Source: Vreelandella neptunia | GTDB lineage: Bacteria > Pseudomonadota > Gammaproteobacteria > Pseudomonadales > Halomonadaceae | Length of the DNA: 64,000 nucleotides | Assembly: GCF_022489065.1 (NCBI RefSeq) | Contig: NZ_JAKVTW010000009.1 | Coordinates: 62,001-126,000 of the forward strand | Reading direction: 5' to 3' | Part shown: positions 9,672 to 17,908 of the stretch, in pieces | Layout of the letters: every line of letters starts with the position of its first letter | How positions within the stretch are numbered: position 1 is the stretch's first letter | Made by a program: the position numbers and the translations under genes | Notes under the pieces: model-generated | The model's input: only the letters and a program-made list of their open reading frames with translations | Told to the model about the DNA's origin: nothing | Databases searched by the model: none

Positions 9672-10432
9672 TTTGAAGTCTCCTTGCGCTTGGGGTGGTT
9701 ATACACGGGGACGCGCTTAAGCCACAGGCGAAGCGCTTCAAAATGAATACCCGCAATGGTTTTCAGGCTCATCCACGGTTGGCGAGCCAAGGTTTTGAGC
9801 AGCGCGCCGCGGGTGGCGGGTGAGGCCTCAAGGGTTAATGTGGCATCAAAATGGCACTGCTGATCCTGCCAGTTTTCCATATGTAGAAAGAGCTTTTCGC
9901 CGGGGGCGTTAAACTTCCAGCGGTAGGTCATTTCCATGGGATTAAACGGCGAGACATGAAGATCTTTATCAAAGTGCGCCTGATGGCTATGGCGCGAAGG
10001 GTCTACAGCAGAGGCATAACGTGTCCGCTCACGCCAAGGCATGTTAGTCACTTCGCTCAATACCGCAGCCAACCTGCCCAGGTGGTCGTAAGCGTAGTAA
10101 ACGGAGATAGGGTTAAACATGCAGCCTAACGTGCGTAGCTGGGTCAGTACGCAAATACGACCATTGGGAGTACTGCCCAACTGACGAACAAGCTCTTCGC
10201 GCACGGCGGTTTTAAGCGGCCGGTCGGTTGGGCCCAGATAATCTTCGCGCCGAAAACGCGCCAACGCAGGTCGGCGAGCACTAAACCCAGGCACCTTGTC
10301 GAATAGGTCGGGTAGTTCATCCAGATCCAGCCACGCCATCCATACCTGATAACTAAAGGCGTGTGTTTTGGGCGTGAATCGCCGGTGGCGTAAAGTGCCG
10401 CGATAGATACGCGAGCGCGGTGTAGCAATCAT
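9668..10432 (-). CDS. DUF1365 family protein
   Basis: The 254-residue protein begins with the family's characteristic IYRGTLRHRRFTPKTHAF and has FNPISVYY and MPW(R)ERTRY blocks seen in DUF1365 (COG3496). The biochemical function is not established. It is soluble by composition and overlaps both neighbours by 4 bp, lying between the flavoprotein and the Cfa-type enzyme. This tight coupling argues that the three act in one lipid-modification pathway. Confidence 0.85.
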   Translation of the reverse strand: MIATPRSRIYRGTLRHRRFTPKTHAFSYQVWMAWLDLDELPDLFDKVPGFSARRPALARFRREDYLGPTDRPLKTAVREELVRQLGSTPNGRICVLTQLRTLGCMFNPISVYYAYDHLGRLAAVLSEVTNMPWRERTRYASAVDPSRHSHQAHFDKDLHVSPFNPMEMTYRWKFNAPGEKLFLHMENWQDQQCHFDATLTLEASPATRGALLKTLARQPWMSLKTIAGIHFEALRLWLKRVPVYNHPKRKETSK

Positions 10433-11796
10433 CCCAGCCCCTCGACGCCTTGGGTCGTTAGCAGCTCGTGGGCAGGTAGCGCGGAAGGCGCTTCAGACGG
10501 TGGGGCGGCTTCATCGCACCCCAACGCCTGGGCCACCCTAAGCGCACTCCACACGCCATCTTCGTGGAAACCGTTACGCCAATAGGCGCCGCAGAAATGA
10601 GTGCGGTGAGCTATCGACGATATCTCTGCGTGGCGTGCTTGAGCCGCTTGACCCGCCAAGGTGAACTGAGGATGCGCGTAGGTATAACGCCCCAGTACCT
10701 TGCTTGGGTCGATGCTCGCGCTGTCATTCAGGGTGACGCAAAAGGTGGTGTCGCTCTCTATTCGCTGGAGGATGTTCATGTCGTAAGTGACTGATACCCG
10801 CGCTCCACTATCACGCTGATCCAGGCGGTAGTTCCAGCTCGCCCAGGCGCGCTTGCGACGCGGCAGCAGGGCGGTGTCGGTATGCAGTACCACTTCATTA
10901 TCCTGATACGGCATGGCGCTAAGCACCTCTGTCTCGACATCGATGGCATCGCCCAGCAGTGCTAGTGCCTGATCGGCGTGACAGGCCAGCACTACTTGGT
11001 CAAAGTGATGCGTACCGGAGGGCGTGGTAATAGTGACACCCGTGCTGTTACGGCTAATCTGCGTAACAGGTGTATTAAGGTGAATACGCGACGCGTAAGG
11101 AGCCGTTAAGTTGGGGATATAGCTTTTGGAACCGCCCACCAGGGTGTACCACTGCGGACGATGATTAACCGATAACAGGCCGTGATTACGAAAAAAACGC
11201 ACGAAAAATGCCAGCGGAAAGGCGCGTAAATCGCTAATGCTGGCCGACCAAATAGCGGCCCCCATGGGCAGTAAGTAGCGCTGTTGGAAATCGCGGTTGT
11301 AGTGGTTCTGGTCTAGGTACTCACCCAAGGTCATGTGCTCGGGCAGCTCTTTGCTCTCAAGCGCGCGAGTAGCCTGCTTGTTAAAGCGTAGGATATCCCG
11401 CAGCAGTCGATAAAAAGAGGGATTAAAAAAATTGCGCCGCTGGGCAAACAGTGACCCAAGCGTATGCCCGTTATACTCAAAGTCCCGCGCAGTCTCATGG
11501 ACCGAGAAGCTCATCTCTGTCGCTTGGGAAGCGACGCCGAGAGTGGCCATCAAGCGCTGAAAGTGCGGGTAGGTCCAGTCGTTAAAGACAATAAAGCCGG
11601 TATCAATAGCGTACGGCTGCCCCTCAACGGTGACATCCATGGTGGCAGTGTGACCGCCAAGCCGCGAGTCCGACTCAAATAGCGTGACTTCATGCTGTGC
11701 AGAGAGATACCAGCCAGCGGCCATGCCGCTGATGCCGCTGCCAACAATGGCTATACGATGCGATGCCCCTGTGCTTTTTGATACCAGGGTACTCAT
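10429..11796 (-). CDS. FAD-dependent amine-oxidase-like oxidoreductase (COG2907)
   Basis: The 455-residue flavoprotein has an N-terminal FAD-binding dinucleotide fold (IAIVGSGISGMAAGWYL near residue 14), the acidic ribose-binding end FESDSRLGGH, and the 'DTGFIVFN' block typical of COG2907 proteins. The family is related to monoamine oxidases and phytoene desaturases. Relatives next to cfa-type genes include proposed fatty acid desaturases of the furan fatty acid pathway. Substrate here is inferred, not shown. It overlaps the SDR and DUF1365 genes by 4 bp each. Confidence 0.85.
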   Translation of the reverse strand: MSTLVSKSTGASHRIAIVGSGISGMAAGWYLSAQHEVTLFESDSRLGGHTATMDVTVEGQPYAIDTGFIVFNDWTYPHFQRLMATLGVASQATEMSFSVHETARDFEYNGHTLGSLFAQRRNFFNPSFYRLLRDILRFNKQATRALESKELPEHMTLGEYLDQNHYNRDFQQRYLLPMGAAIWSASISDLRAFPLAFFVRFFRNHGLLSVNHRPQWYTLVGGSKSYIPNLTAPYASRIHLNTPVTQISRNSTGVTITTPSGTHHFDQVVLACHADQALALLGDAIDVETEVLSAMPYQDNEVVLHTDTALLPRRKRAWASWNYRLDQRDSGARVSVTYDMNILQRIESDTTFCVTLNDSASIDPSKVLGRYTYAHPQFTLAGQAAQARHAEISSIAHRTHFCGAYWRNGFHEDGVWSALRVAQALGCDEAAPPSEAPSALPAHELLTTQGVEGLG

Positions 11797-12578
11797 GATG
11801 ACTCCTTCTGAGCACGGGTCATGCGCAGGCCAATCTGACGGCGCAAGGCAGGAGGCAAAATACCCAGCAATTTGACCAAGTAGGTAAAGCGACGAGGGAA
11901 ATGGATATCCAATCGTCCTTTTATCAGGCCTGCGATAATCGCATCCGCCGCTTGCTCGGCGGTAACCTGCATAGGCATGGGGAAGTCGTTACGCTCGGTG
12001 AGCGGTGTTTTTACAAAACCAGGATGAATAATGCTGACATCAATGCCTTCCTGATCAAGATCCAGGCGCAGTGACTCAAAAAAGTAGCTAACTGCGGCTT
12101 TAGAGGCGCCATAGGCCTCAGCGCGGGGCAGCGATAAATAAGCCGAGGCGCTGGAGGTGGCGGCTAACCGGGCAGGTAAACCCTCTTTACGCGCTTCGCG
12201 TAGCAGGGGCAGGGCAGCTTCGACGCCGTACAGGGTGCCGAATAAATTAGGTTTAAAAACCCGCTCTACTAAATCCATATCGAACTGCTGAGCGTCGAGA
12301 TATTCGCAGGTGCCCGCGTTAAACAGCGCTAAATCCAACGCCCCTAAGCGCTCGCGAAGAGCGTCACCCGCCTTGAGCACCGCTGCACGGTCACTGATAT
12401 CCAGGGGAAGGGGGTAGGCATGGGGATGGCCTTGGCATAGTGCTTCGAGTGCCTCAGCGTTACGAGCGCTAAGCACAACGTGGTGACCTTGGGCGATGAG
12501 CTTACGCGCCAGGGCCTCACCAATACCTGACGTGGCACCGGTTAACCAAATGCGTTGGGGCGTTTTCCATGTACTCAT
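11793..12578 (-). CDS. Short-chain dehydrogenase/reductase
   Basis: The 261-residue SDR has the NAD(P) motif TGATSGIGEALA near residue 12, the NAG motif (LFNAGTC), a catalytic Ser (ATSSASAYLS) and the YGASKAA catalytic Tyr-Lys pair. The frame is open further upstream, but the ATG at 12578 has an AGGAGG 7 nt away and matches the family start. It overlaps the flavoprotein gene by 4 bp. It probably reduces or oxidises a lipid-derived intermediate; that is inferred from the operon. Confidence 0.88.
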   Translation of the reverse strand: MSTWKTPQRIWLTGATSGIGEALARKLIAQGHHVVLSARNAEALEALCQGHPHAYPLPLDISDRAAVLKAGDALRERLGALDLALFNAGTCEYLDAQQFDMDLVERVFKPNLFGTLYGVEAALPLLREARKEGLPARLAATSSASAYLSLPRAEAYGASKAAVSYFFESLRLDLDQEGIDVSIIHPGFVKTPLTERNDFPMPMQVTAEQAADAIIAGLIKGRLDIHFPRRFTYLVKLLGILPPALRRQIGLRMTRAQKESS

Positions 12579-12642
12579 CAAACCTCCTAGTGCGCCCCGC
12601 CGTGGTGTTAAAGCCATGATGGTAAAACCAGGGTGTTAAAAC

Positions 12643-13074
12643 CTAGGCAAGGCGGTTTTTTAACCAGCGAATGATGCTGCCCATCAGCGGAATGTGTTCG
12701 TAGAGCATGGCGCCAGCATCGAAGTAGTCACGATGGCGCTCAACGCGTCCATCGGCTGCAAAGGTTAGTGCGCTACAACCTTCAACCCTTACAGGTTTTC
12801 CTCCTGCCAAACGTGGATGAATGAAGGTCATTGTCCAGGTAACAAACGCTTGCTGACCCTGTACTTGCCGAGTGTGATAAACGAATTGGCACTCTTCGAC
12901 ATTTTCATACATGGTTGAAAAATAACGCGCTAACGTCTCGCGACCTTCAATGTGGTGCAGCGGGTCGCTGAAAACAATATTTTCAGTATATACCTCGTAT
13001 AGCTTTTCTGTACAGGTATTGTCTAGTTTATTGAAAAAGGTGCAGAACGTCTCCAGCGCCGCAGGCTCATCCAT
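12643..13074 (-). CDS. NTF2-like / SnoaL-like protein
   Basis: The 143-residue protein has the length and pattern of the NTF2-like cone fold: 'LYEVYTENIVFSDPLHHIEG' early, then 'FVTWTMTFIHP' and 'HRDYFDAGAMLYEHIPLMGSIIRWLKNRL' at the end. Such proteins may be small isomerases, hydrolases or binding proteins; no catalytic set can be assigned. A good AGAGGGAG precedes the ATG. It follows phr by 78 bp and precedes the SDR by 64 bp in the same direction. Confidence 0.78.
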   Translation of the reverse strand: MDEPAALETFCTFFNKLDNTCTEKLYEVYTENIVFSDPLHHIEGRETLARYFSTMYENVEECQFVYHTRQVQGQQAFVTWTMTFIHPRLAGGKPVRVEGCSALTFAADGRVERHRDYFDAGAMLYEHIPLMGSIIRWLKNRLA

Positions 13075-13152
13075 GACTGACTCCCTCTTGGCTTAGTGAA
13101 AATAAGGGTTTAGTGGAAATGATAAAAAATAATACTTGGATGACAGGGATCA

Positions 13153-14565
13153 CTATTTAGATAGCGATTTGAACGCCTCCAGCGCGCGCAGGCGGGCTGC
13201 TTTGTGATCGACAATGGGCGCCGGGTACTTTACATCGGTGAGTAGGTCTTGCGGCGGCGCATGTCGCGCTTTCGCGGGAAGCTCCGCAAGCTCGGGCAGC
13301 CAGTGGGCGATAAACTCACTATCAGCATCAAAGCGGGTGGACTGGGTAGTGGGGTTAAAGATGCGAAAATACGGCGCGGCATCGGTACCCGTAGAGGCGG
13401 CCCACTGCCAGCCGCCGTTGTTGGCACAGAACTCACCGTCGACCAGGTGGCGCATAAAAAAGGTCTCGCCACGCCGCCAGTCAATCAGCAGGTGCTTGCT
13501 TAAGAACATTGCCGTTACCATGCGTAAGCGGTTATGCATCCAGCCAGTGGTGACTAACTGGCGCATGGCGGCATCCACAATGGGATAGCCTGTACGCCCC
13601 TCACACCAGGCTTGAAAGCCTTCCTCGTCGTCACGCCACGCTAATTGTTTAGTGTGCTCCTGGAAGGGCTGATAGCGGCACACCTGGGGAAAGCCCACCG
13701 CAACGTGCTGATAAAATTCGCGCCATACCAGTTCGTTGACCCAGGTGGTCAGGCCTAAATCACCATCACCTAAATGACCGCCATTCTCCGCCATCACCGC
13801 TTGCAAGCACTGACGGTGGGAGATCATGCCTAATGCCAGATACGGTGAAAGCTCGCTGGTACCGCGTACCTTGGGCAAATCACGCTGCGCTTTATAGTGT
13901 CGGCCCCGAAAGCGTAAGAAACGCGCTAAATTATCCGCCGCAGGACTTTCACCGGCTGGCCATAGGCGACCATCGATCGGCGTACTATCGAGTTCGGGCA
14001 GAGCAGGCAATGGATCGCTTTTAATATCCAGGGCGGTTTGCACCTTGGGCGTATCCCGCAGGGCCAACTGATCAGCACTGACCTGCTTGTGCCAAGCGTT
14101 GGAAAACGGTGTGAAAACGCCGTAGTAATCACCTTTGCCGGTTAACAGGCTGCCGGGGGCAAATGCCACGGCATCATGGTAGCCATGGGCGGCAATACCA
14201 GCCTGCTTAAACGCGTTTTGCACGGACTGGTCCCGCTGGCGCTCATTGAGGGCGTACTCATAGTTAAAGTGTAACTGGTCAACACCATGTTCCCGTGCGA
14301 TCTCAAGTAGTGTGTCCGGTGCTTGGTCATAGCGCTCTATGTCGCGATGAAGCAGCGGAATATTCAAACCGTTCAGGGCTGCCTTAACGGCGGCAACACC
14401 GCGAGCCCAAAAGTCCAGCTTGTTGGCGCCGTGCCCGTGCTCTTGCCACTGGGGGATGCTGCGCAAAAAGACCGCTATGACAGGACCTTTAGCCGCGGCG
14501 GCGGCCAGCGCGGTGTTATCGTCAATGCGCAGGTCACTGCGCAGCCAAATTAACTGCCGTTTCAT
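13153..14565 (-). CDS. phrB: Deoxyribodipyrimidine (CPD) photolyase
   Basis: The enzyme uses blue light to split cyclobutane pyrimidine dimers. The 470-residue protein has the N-terminal photolyase antenna domain (QLIWLRSDLRIDDNTAL) and the C-terminal FAD domain with WVNELVWREFY, GYPIVDAAMRQL and NNGGWQWAASTGTD, all class I CPD photolyase signatures. The frame extends upstream to 14745, but the ATG at 14565 has AGGAGAG nearby and matches the family length of about 470. It sits 94 bp after the LitR-like regulator gene, with a terminator hairpin in between. Confidence 0.95.
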   Translation of the reverse strand: MKRQLIWLRSDLRIDDNTALAAAAAKGPVIAVFLRSIPQWQEHGHGANKLDFWARGVAAVKAALNGLNIPLLHRDIERYDQAPDTLLEIAREHGVDQLHFNYEYALNERQRDQSVQNAFKQAGIAAHGYHDAVAFAPGSLLTGKGDYYGVFTPFSNAWHKQVSADQLALRDTPKVQTALDIKSDPLPALPELDSTPIDGRLWPAGESPAADNLARFLRFRGRHYKAQRDLPKVRGTSELSPYLALGMISHRQCLQAVMAENGGHLGDGDLGLTTWVNELVWREFYQHVAVGFPQVCRYQPFQEHTKQLAWRDDEEGFQAWCEGRTGYPIVDAAMRQLVTTGWMHNRLRMVTAMFLSKHLLIDWRRGETFFMRHLVDGEFCANNGGWQWAASTGTDAAPYFRIFNPTTQSTRFDADSEFIAHWLPELAELPAKARHAPPQDLLTDVKYPAPIVDHKAARLRALEAFKSLSK

Positions 14566-14607
14566 AGGCTCTCCTGTTATAGGGGGGCTCCGGGGCTCCT
14601 GCGGCGC

Positions 14608-14641
14608 AAAAAAATGGCCGGTCGCCAGAGAGCGAACGGCC
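14608..14641 (-). terminator. Rho-independent terminator between the LitR-like gene and phrB
   Basis: Read on the minus strand, a 10-bp GC-rich stem with one mismatch (arms 14632-14641 and 14616-14625, 6-nt loop) is followed by A and seven T residues. It starts about 20 bp after the regulator's stop and ends about 43 bp before the phrB start, so it would end or reduce transcription into phrB. Confidence 0.8.
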
Positions 14642-14659
14642 AGGGTAGGCGCGTGCGGG

Positions 14660-15580
14660 TCAGAGTACGCCAGACTCGCGTAACAGCGGTCGCAGGCGAG
14701 CAATCGCCTGGGGCAGATCATCGCCGAGCATGTGTACCGGGCCATCGCGCAGGTCTGCTTCGCGTAGGCGAGCTACTTCGCCACATACGCCAATCGGTAC
14801 GTTTAGCGTCGCTGCTGCCTTGGGCAGCGCTTGGTGAATATAGCTATCACTTTCGCGCTGACCACTGGATAGCAGCACCATCGATGAGTGTAACCGCGCG
14901 ACTGCCTGAGGGAGATCCTCAAGGGGCAGTGAGTGGTCCAGCATCTGTACCCGGTAGCCCTGCTCGCTGGCCATCAGTGCCGACATCAACACCCAAAGCG
15001 GGCCGGGGTCGTCGGGCATGGCGTTGAGCAGAATCAGCGGGCCCCGGGTAGCTTGGTTGGCATAATGCAAGCGGATACCCACTTGGCTGCGCAAAAACGC
15101 TTCCAACGTACGGCGAACAAGCTGATCTGCCTGAATGGCCCACTTCGCTTCAAGGCTTAAAATCACCGGTTGCCACAGCTCATTAATAGCAATGCTGAGC
15201 GGATAGAGCGCTAGGCTCTGGTGATAAAACGTTTCCAGTTTGGGGAGGTCTAGGGCTTCGATAATGGCTTGCAGTTGCTGGCGCTGGCTAGCCCAGTCGC
15301 CCGCATCGGGCGTGGGCGTCTCAATTGTTTCTGGCTGGTCAAGCAAGTCGGCGACTTGACTGACCGGCACACCACGATTGAGCCACTGCAAAATGCGTTC
15401 GATGCGGGTGATATCGTCTTGAGCGTAAAGCCGGTGACCTTTCGGTGTGCGCTGGGGGCGTATTAATCCGTAACGTCGTTCCCAGGCGCGCAGTGTGACC
15501 GAATTAACGCCCGTCAAACGAGACACTTCGCGTATCGGATAGAGTGGCGTATCGGGTGGGTGGGTCGCCTTGAGACTCAT
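14660..15580 (-). CDS. MerR/LitR (CarH-like) transcriptional regulator without canonical B12-binding residues
   Basis: The 306-residue protein has a MerR-type winged helix (residues 13-80: LYPIREVSRLTGVNSVTLRAW, then RRYGLIRP) and a C-terminal region with the four-helix plus Rossmann layout of cobalamin-binding LitR/CarH photoreceptors. The expected cobalamin His in the GERHxxG motif aligns with MPDDPGPLWVL, where Pro replaces His. The W...EH light-cap motif is also absent. It therefore resembles the B12-independent class of LitR proteins (as described in Pseudomonas putida) that regulate phr and cfa genes. The frame is open to 15718; the ATG at 15580 fits the MerR start and has AAGAGG about 11 nt upstream. 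Confidence 0.85.
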   Translation of the reverse strand: MSLKATHPPDTPLYPIREVSRLTGVNSVTLRAWERRYGLIRPQRTPKGHRLYAQDDITRIERILQWLNRGVPVSQVADLLDQPETIETPTPDAGDWASQRQQLQAIIEALDLPKLETFYHQSLALYPLSIAINELWQPVILSLEAKWAIQADQLVRRTLEAFLRSQVGIRLHYANQATRGPLILLNAMPDDPGPLWVLMSALMASEQGYRVQMLDHSLPLEDLPQAVARLHSSMVLLSSGQRESDSYIHQALPKAAATLNVPIGVCGEVARLREADLRDGPVHMLGDDLPQAIARLRPLLRESGVL

Positions 15581-15717
15581 GGGCGCCAGTACCTCTTGGT
15601 TAACTGCAGCCAGGGGCTGCAGGGGACTGTCATTGTTCGCCGTGGCGAAGGTGTAGCATGTTCCATGTAAAAGTTGCCTGATAAAGAGCTGAACATTAGC
15701 ACGATACTGTATGCCCA

Positions 15718-15746
15718 TTTGTACAACTTGTCGCTACTCGGTACAA
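15718..15746 (-). promoter_or_regulatory. Candidate promoter/operator of the LitR-like gene
   Basis: On the minus strand TTGTAC (15746-15741) and TACAAA (15723-15718) are 17 bp apart. The second element overlaps the 8-bp palindrome TTGTACAA at 15719-15726. The same GTACAA word appears in the promoter region of the neighbouring flavoprotein gene. This suggests autoregulation by a MerR-type protein, but no binding data are available. Confidence 0.4.
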
Positions 15747-15788
15747 CCTTTATAAGAATGCTTCTTAGCCAGTAAAACATTCTAACAA

Positions 15789-16850
15789 TTAGACCGACCG
15801 ACCTATTAGTGCTTCTCCCAGGCCGTGTCCAGAAAGCCATGCATCTTCTACGCGCCCTCCACGAAAGCTATCGCCGCATAAGGCTAGGCCGTTTTCACTG
15901 TATAAATATGCATGTTCAGAAGAGGACGCTGGCTGTGCATAACGCCACCGATGAGCGCCTATTTCAATCAGGTTAGGTAACGCTGTTGAGGTGGGGAGAA
16001 TCCTTTTCAGCGCGGCTACTAGTTGCTCAGCGACTTCATCCGCGGATAGTTCTAAATGCGCTTCGCTCCAGTCGAGATGGGCTAGCAGGCTGAGGCTCTC
16101 AGGCTGAGCTTCACGCCCTGGTTTGGTTTGATTACGTGACACGATGTTAAGCACTTGGCGTGGGGAGTGGTGCGCTATTCGCACCATTTGCCAGTCTGGT
16201 TCCACGCCGGGTATTGCCGGAATGGGGCCGTCAAAAATGGCCCATCCCGCCCAGCAGGCACGCTGTTTCCGCGTTTGGCACGCTGCCGCCAAGTTATCGT
16301 CCCAAGCCGCCACAAGCTTATGGGCTTGAGGCGGTGGTGCGCTAATCACGACCCGATCATATGGCCCAAAACTAATGCCGGCAGCGTCGACTAACTGCCA
16401 TCCCATGTGCGCGCGTTGGAGCCTAACGATAGAGGTGTCGGCATGCAGTGAGACACGGGGTAGTGCCGTCAGTGAGTCAGCTAGATGGCGGGTTAAGGCG
16501 CTCATTCTGGGGGCGCCGGTGAAGCGCATTTGGCCATCATTGTGCGCCTGCCAGCCATTTGGACTAGCCTGATAGGTGCGTGTTGGCCAAGGGGCTAGGC
16601 AGCCGACAGCGAGCCATTCATCGACGGCGCGTTGGAAAACGGGGTCACGCACGCTGAATGCCTGGGCACCTAAATCGAGTGTTGCGAGTGGCCTACGCTT
16701 ACTCGACATGCGACCTCCAGGGCCGCGGGCTTTATCAAATAGTGTGACGCTAGCGCCGCAGTTTGCTAGTACCTGCCCACATGCGAGTCCTGAGATACCT
16801 GCCCCGATAATGGCGATCGAGTGATGAGCAGTAAGCGGCAGTGTAGCCAT
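15789..16850 (-). CDS. Renalase-like FAD/NAD(P)-dependent oxidoreductase
   Basis: The 353-residue flavoprotein starts with a FAD-binding motif (IAIIGAGISGLACGQVL near residue 13), an acidic residue at the end of the second strand (TLFDKARGPGGRMSSKR) and a C-terminal LALCGDSFRGGRVEDAWLSG segment. This is the COG3380/renalase-like pattern common in bacterial photolyase neighbourhoods. The substrate is unknown. GAGGG lies 4 nt before the ATG. It is the most upstream gene of the minus-strand cluster and shares its 146-bp upstream region with the divergent epimerase gene. Confidence 0.85.
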   Translation of the reverse strand: MATLPLTAHHSIAIIGAGISGLACGQVLANCGASVTLFDKARGPGGRMSSKRRPLATLDLGAQAFSVRDPVFQRAVDEWLAVGCLAPWPTRTYQASPNGWQAHNDGQMRFTGAPRMSALTRHLADSLTALPRVSLHADTSIVRLQRAHMGWQLVDAAGISFGPYDRVVISAPPPQAHKLVAAWDDNLAAACQTRKQRACWAGWAIFDGPIPAIPGVEPDWQMVRIAHHSPRQVLNIVSRNQTKPGREAQPESLSLLAHLDWSEAHLELSADEVAEQLVAALKRILPTSTALPNLIEIGAHRWRYAQPASSSEHAYLYSENGLALCGDSFRGGRVEDAWLSGHGLGEALIGRSV

Positions 16851-16900
16851 GATCCCTCGCGGCGTTTAACAGCGTGTTAGGTGAATTAAACAGGCGGTCT

Positions 16901-16931
16901 ATCGTAGCAGTTTTGTATAAATATCGTACAA
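16901..16931 (-). promoter_or_regulatory. Candidate MerR-type promoter/operator in the divergent spacer
   Basis: The spacer between the renalase-like gene and the TIGR01777 epimerase gene holds an inverted repeat TTGTA-N9-TACAA (16913-16931). On the minus strand, TTGTAC (16931-16926) and TACGAT (16906-16901) are separated by 19 bp, the long spacer typical of MerR-activated promoters. The dyad overlaps this spacer and the -35 element. Reading it as a LitR operator is inference. Confidence 0.4.
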
Positions 16932-16996
16932 TTTAGTTATCGATTAATTTACCTGCCAAACGGATACCCAGCAATGCCATCCACAGGAGTATTTCC

Positions 16997-17899
16997 ATGC
17001 GCGTACTAGTGACCGGAGGCAGTGGTTTTGTCGGCCAGCGGCTTTGCCAGCAATTGATTGAGCGGGGCCACGAGGTGCAGGTGGTTTCCCGTAGCCCTCA
17101 TCAAGTACGCAGCCGCTTACCCAGCGACTGTGATATACGCGATAGCGCCCAAGCATTTATAGAATCGCCGCCGGATGCGTTAATTAACCTAGCCGGTGAG
17201 CCCATTGCGGCCAAGCGGTGGAGCGAGGAGCAGAAAGCTAAACTGATTAATTCCCGTGTGGCGGCGACCCAGCAGCTGGTGGCGCTGTGCGAACAGCTAA
17301 AAGCCAACGGTCAGCCGCTGCCAAAAGTCATCGTGTCGGGCTCTGCCATGGGCTACTACGGCGATCAGGGCAAGCGCGTGGTGACCGAAGAGACCATGCC
17401 TAACGATGAGTTCGCCCATCGTCTTTGCAAGCAGTGGGAAGCTGCCGCTAAACCCATAGAGGCACTGGGGGTGCGTTTAGCGATTTTGCGTACGGGGTTG
17501 GTGTTAGAGGCGGGCGGCGGCACTCTGCAGAAGATGCTACCGCCATTTAAGTTAGGGTTAGGCGGTCGTTTTGGCAGTGGCGAGCAGTTTATGCCGTGGA
17601 TTCATCGCGACGATTTGGTCGCGGCGATCCTGTTTCTTATCGATCAAGAGGGTTTGAGCGGCGCCTTCAATGGCAGCGCCCCGCATCCGGTGACCAATGC
17701 CACCTTTACTAAAACCCTGGCCAGTCATCTCAATCGCCCGGCCATTTTTCCGGTACCCGCTTTTGTGCTGAAAGCGGGCTTCGGAGAAATGTCGCGGCTA
17801 CTGCTGACCGGGGCTGATATGCGCCCCGCGCGCCTTGAGGCAGCTGGATTTACATTTCAGTATCCAACCCTGAACAAGGCGCTTAAGGCCATTCTTTAG
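16997..17899 (+). CDS. TIGR01777 family NAD-dependent epimerase (YfcH-like)
   Basis: The 300-residue extended SDR begins with VTGGSGFVGQRLCQQL and carries NLAGEPIAAKRW, SGSAMGYYGDQG and NGSAPHPVTNATF, the hallmarks of the TIGR01777 family. The substrate is unknown. AGGAG lies 8 nt before the ATG. Orthologues often sit near photolyase and LitR-type regulators, and here the gene diverges from the flavoprotein across a shared operator candidate. It ends 9 bp from the convergent rapA stop. Confidence 0.88.
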   Translation: MRVLVTGGSGFVGQRLCQQLIERGHEVQVVSRSPHQVRSRLPSDCDIRDSAQAFIESPPDALINLAGEPIAAKRWSEEQKAKLINSRVAATQQLVALCEQLKANGQPLPKVIVSGSAMGYYGDQGKRVVTEETMPNDEFAHRLCKQWEAAAKPIEALGVRLAILRTGLVLEAGGGTLQKMLPPFKLGLGGRFGSGEQFMPWIHRDDLVAAILFLIDQEGLSGAFNGSAPHPVTNATFTKTLASHLNRPAIFPVPAFVLKAGFGEMSRLLLTGADMRPARLEAAGFTFQYPTLNKALKAIL

Positions 17900-17908
17900 C
17901 GCTGATGA

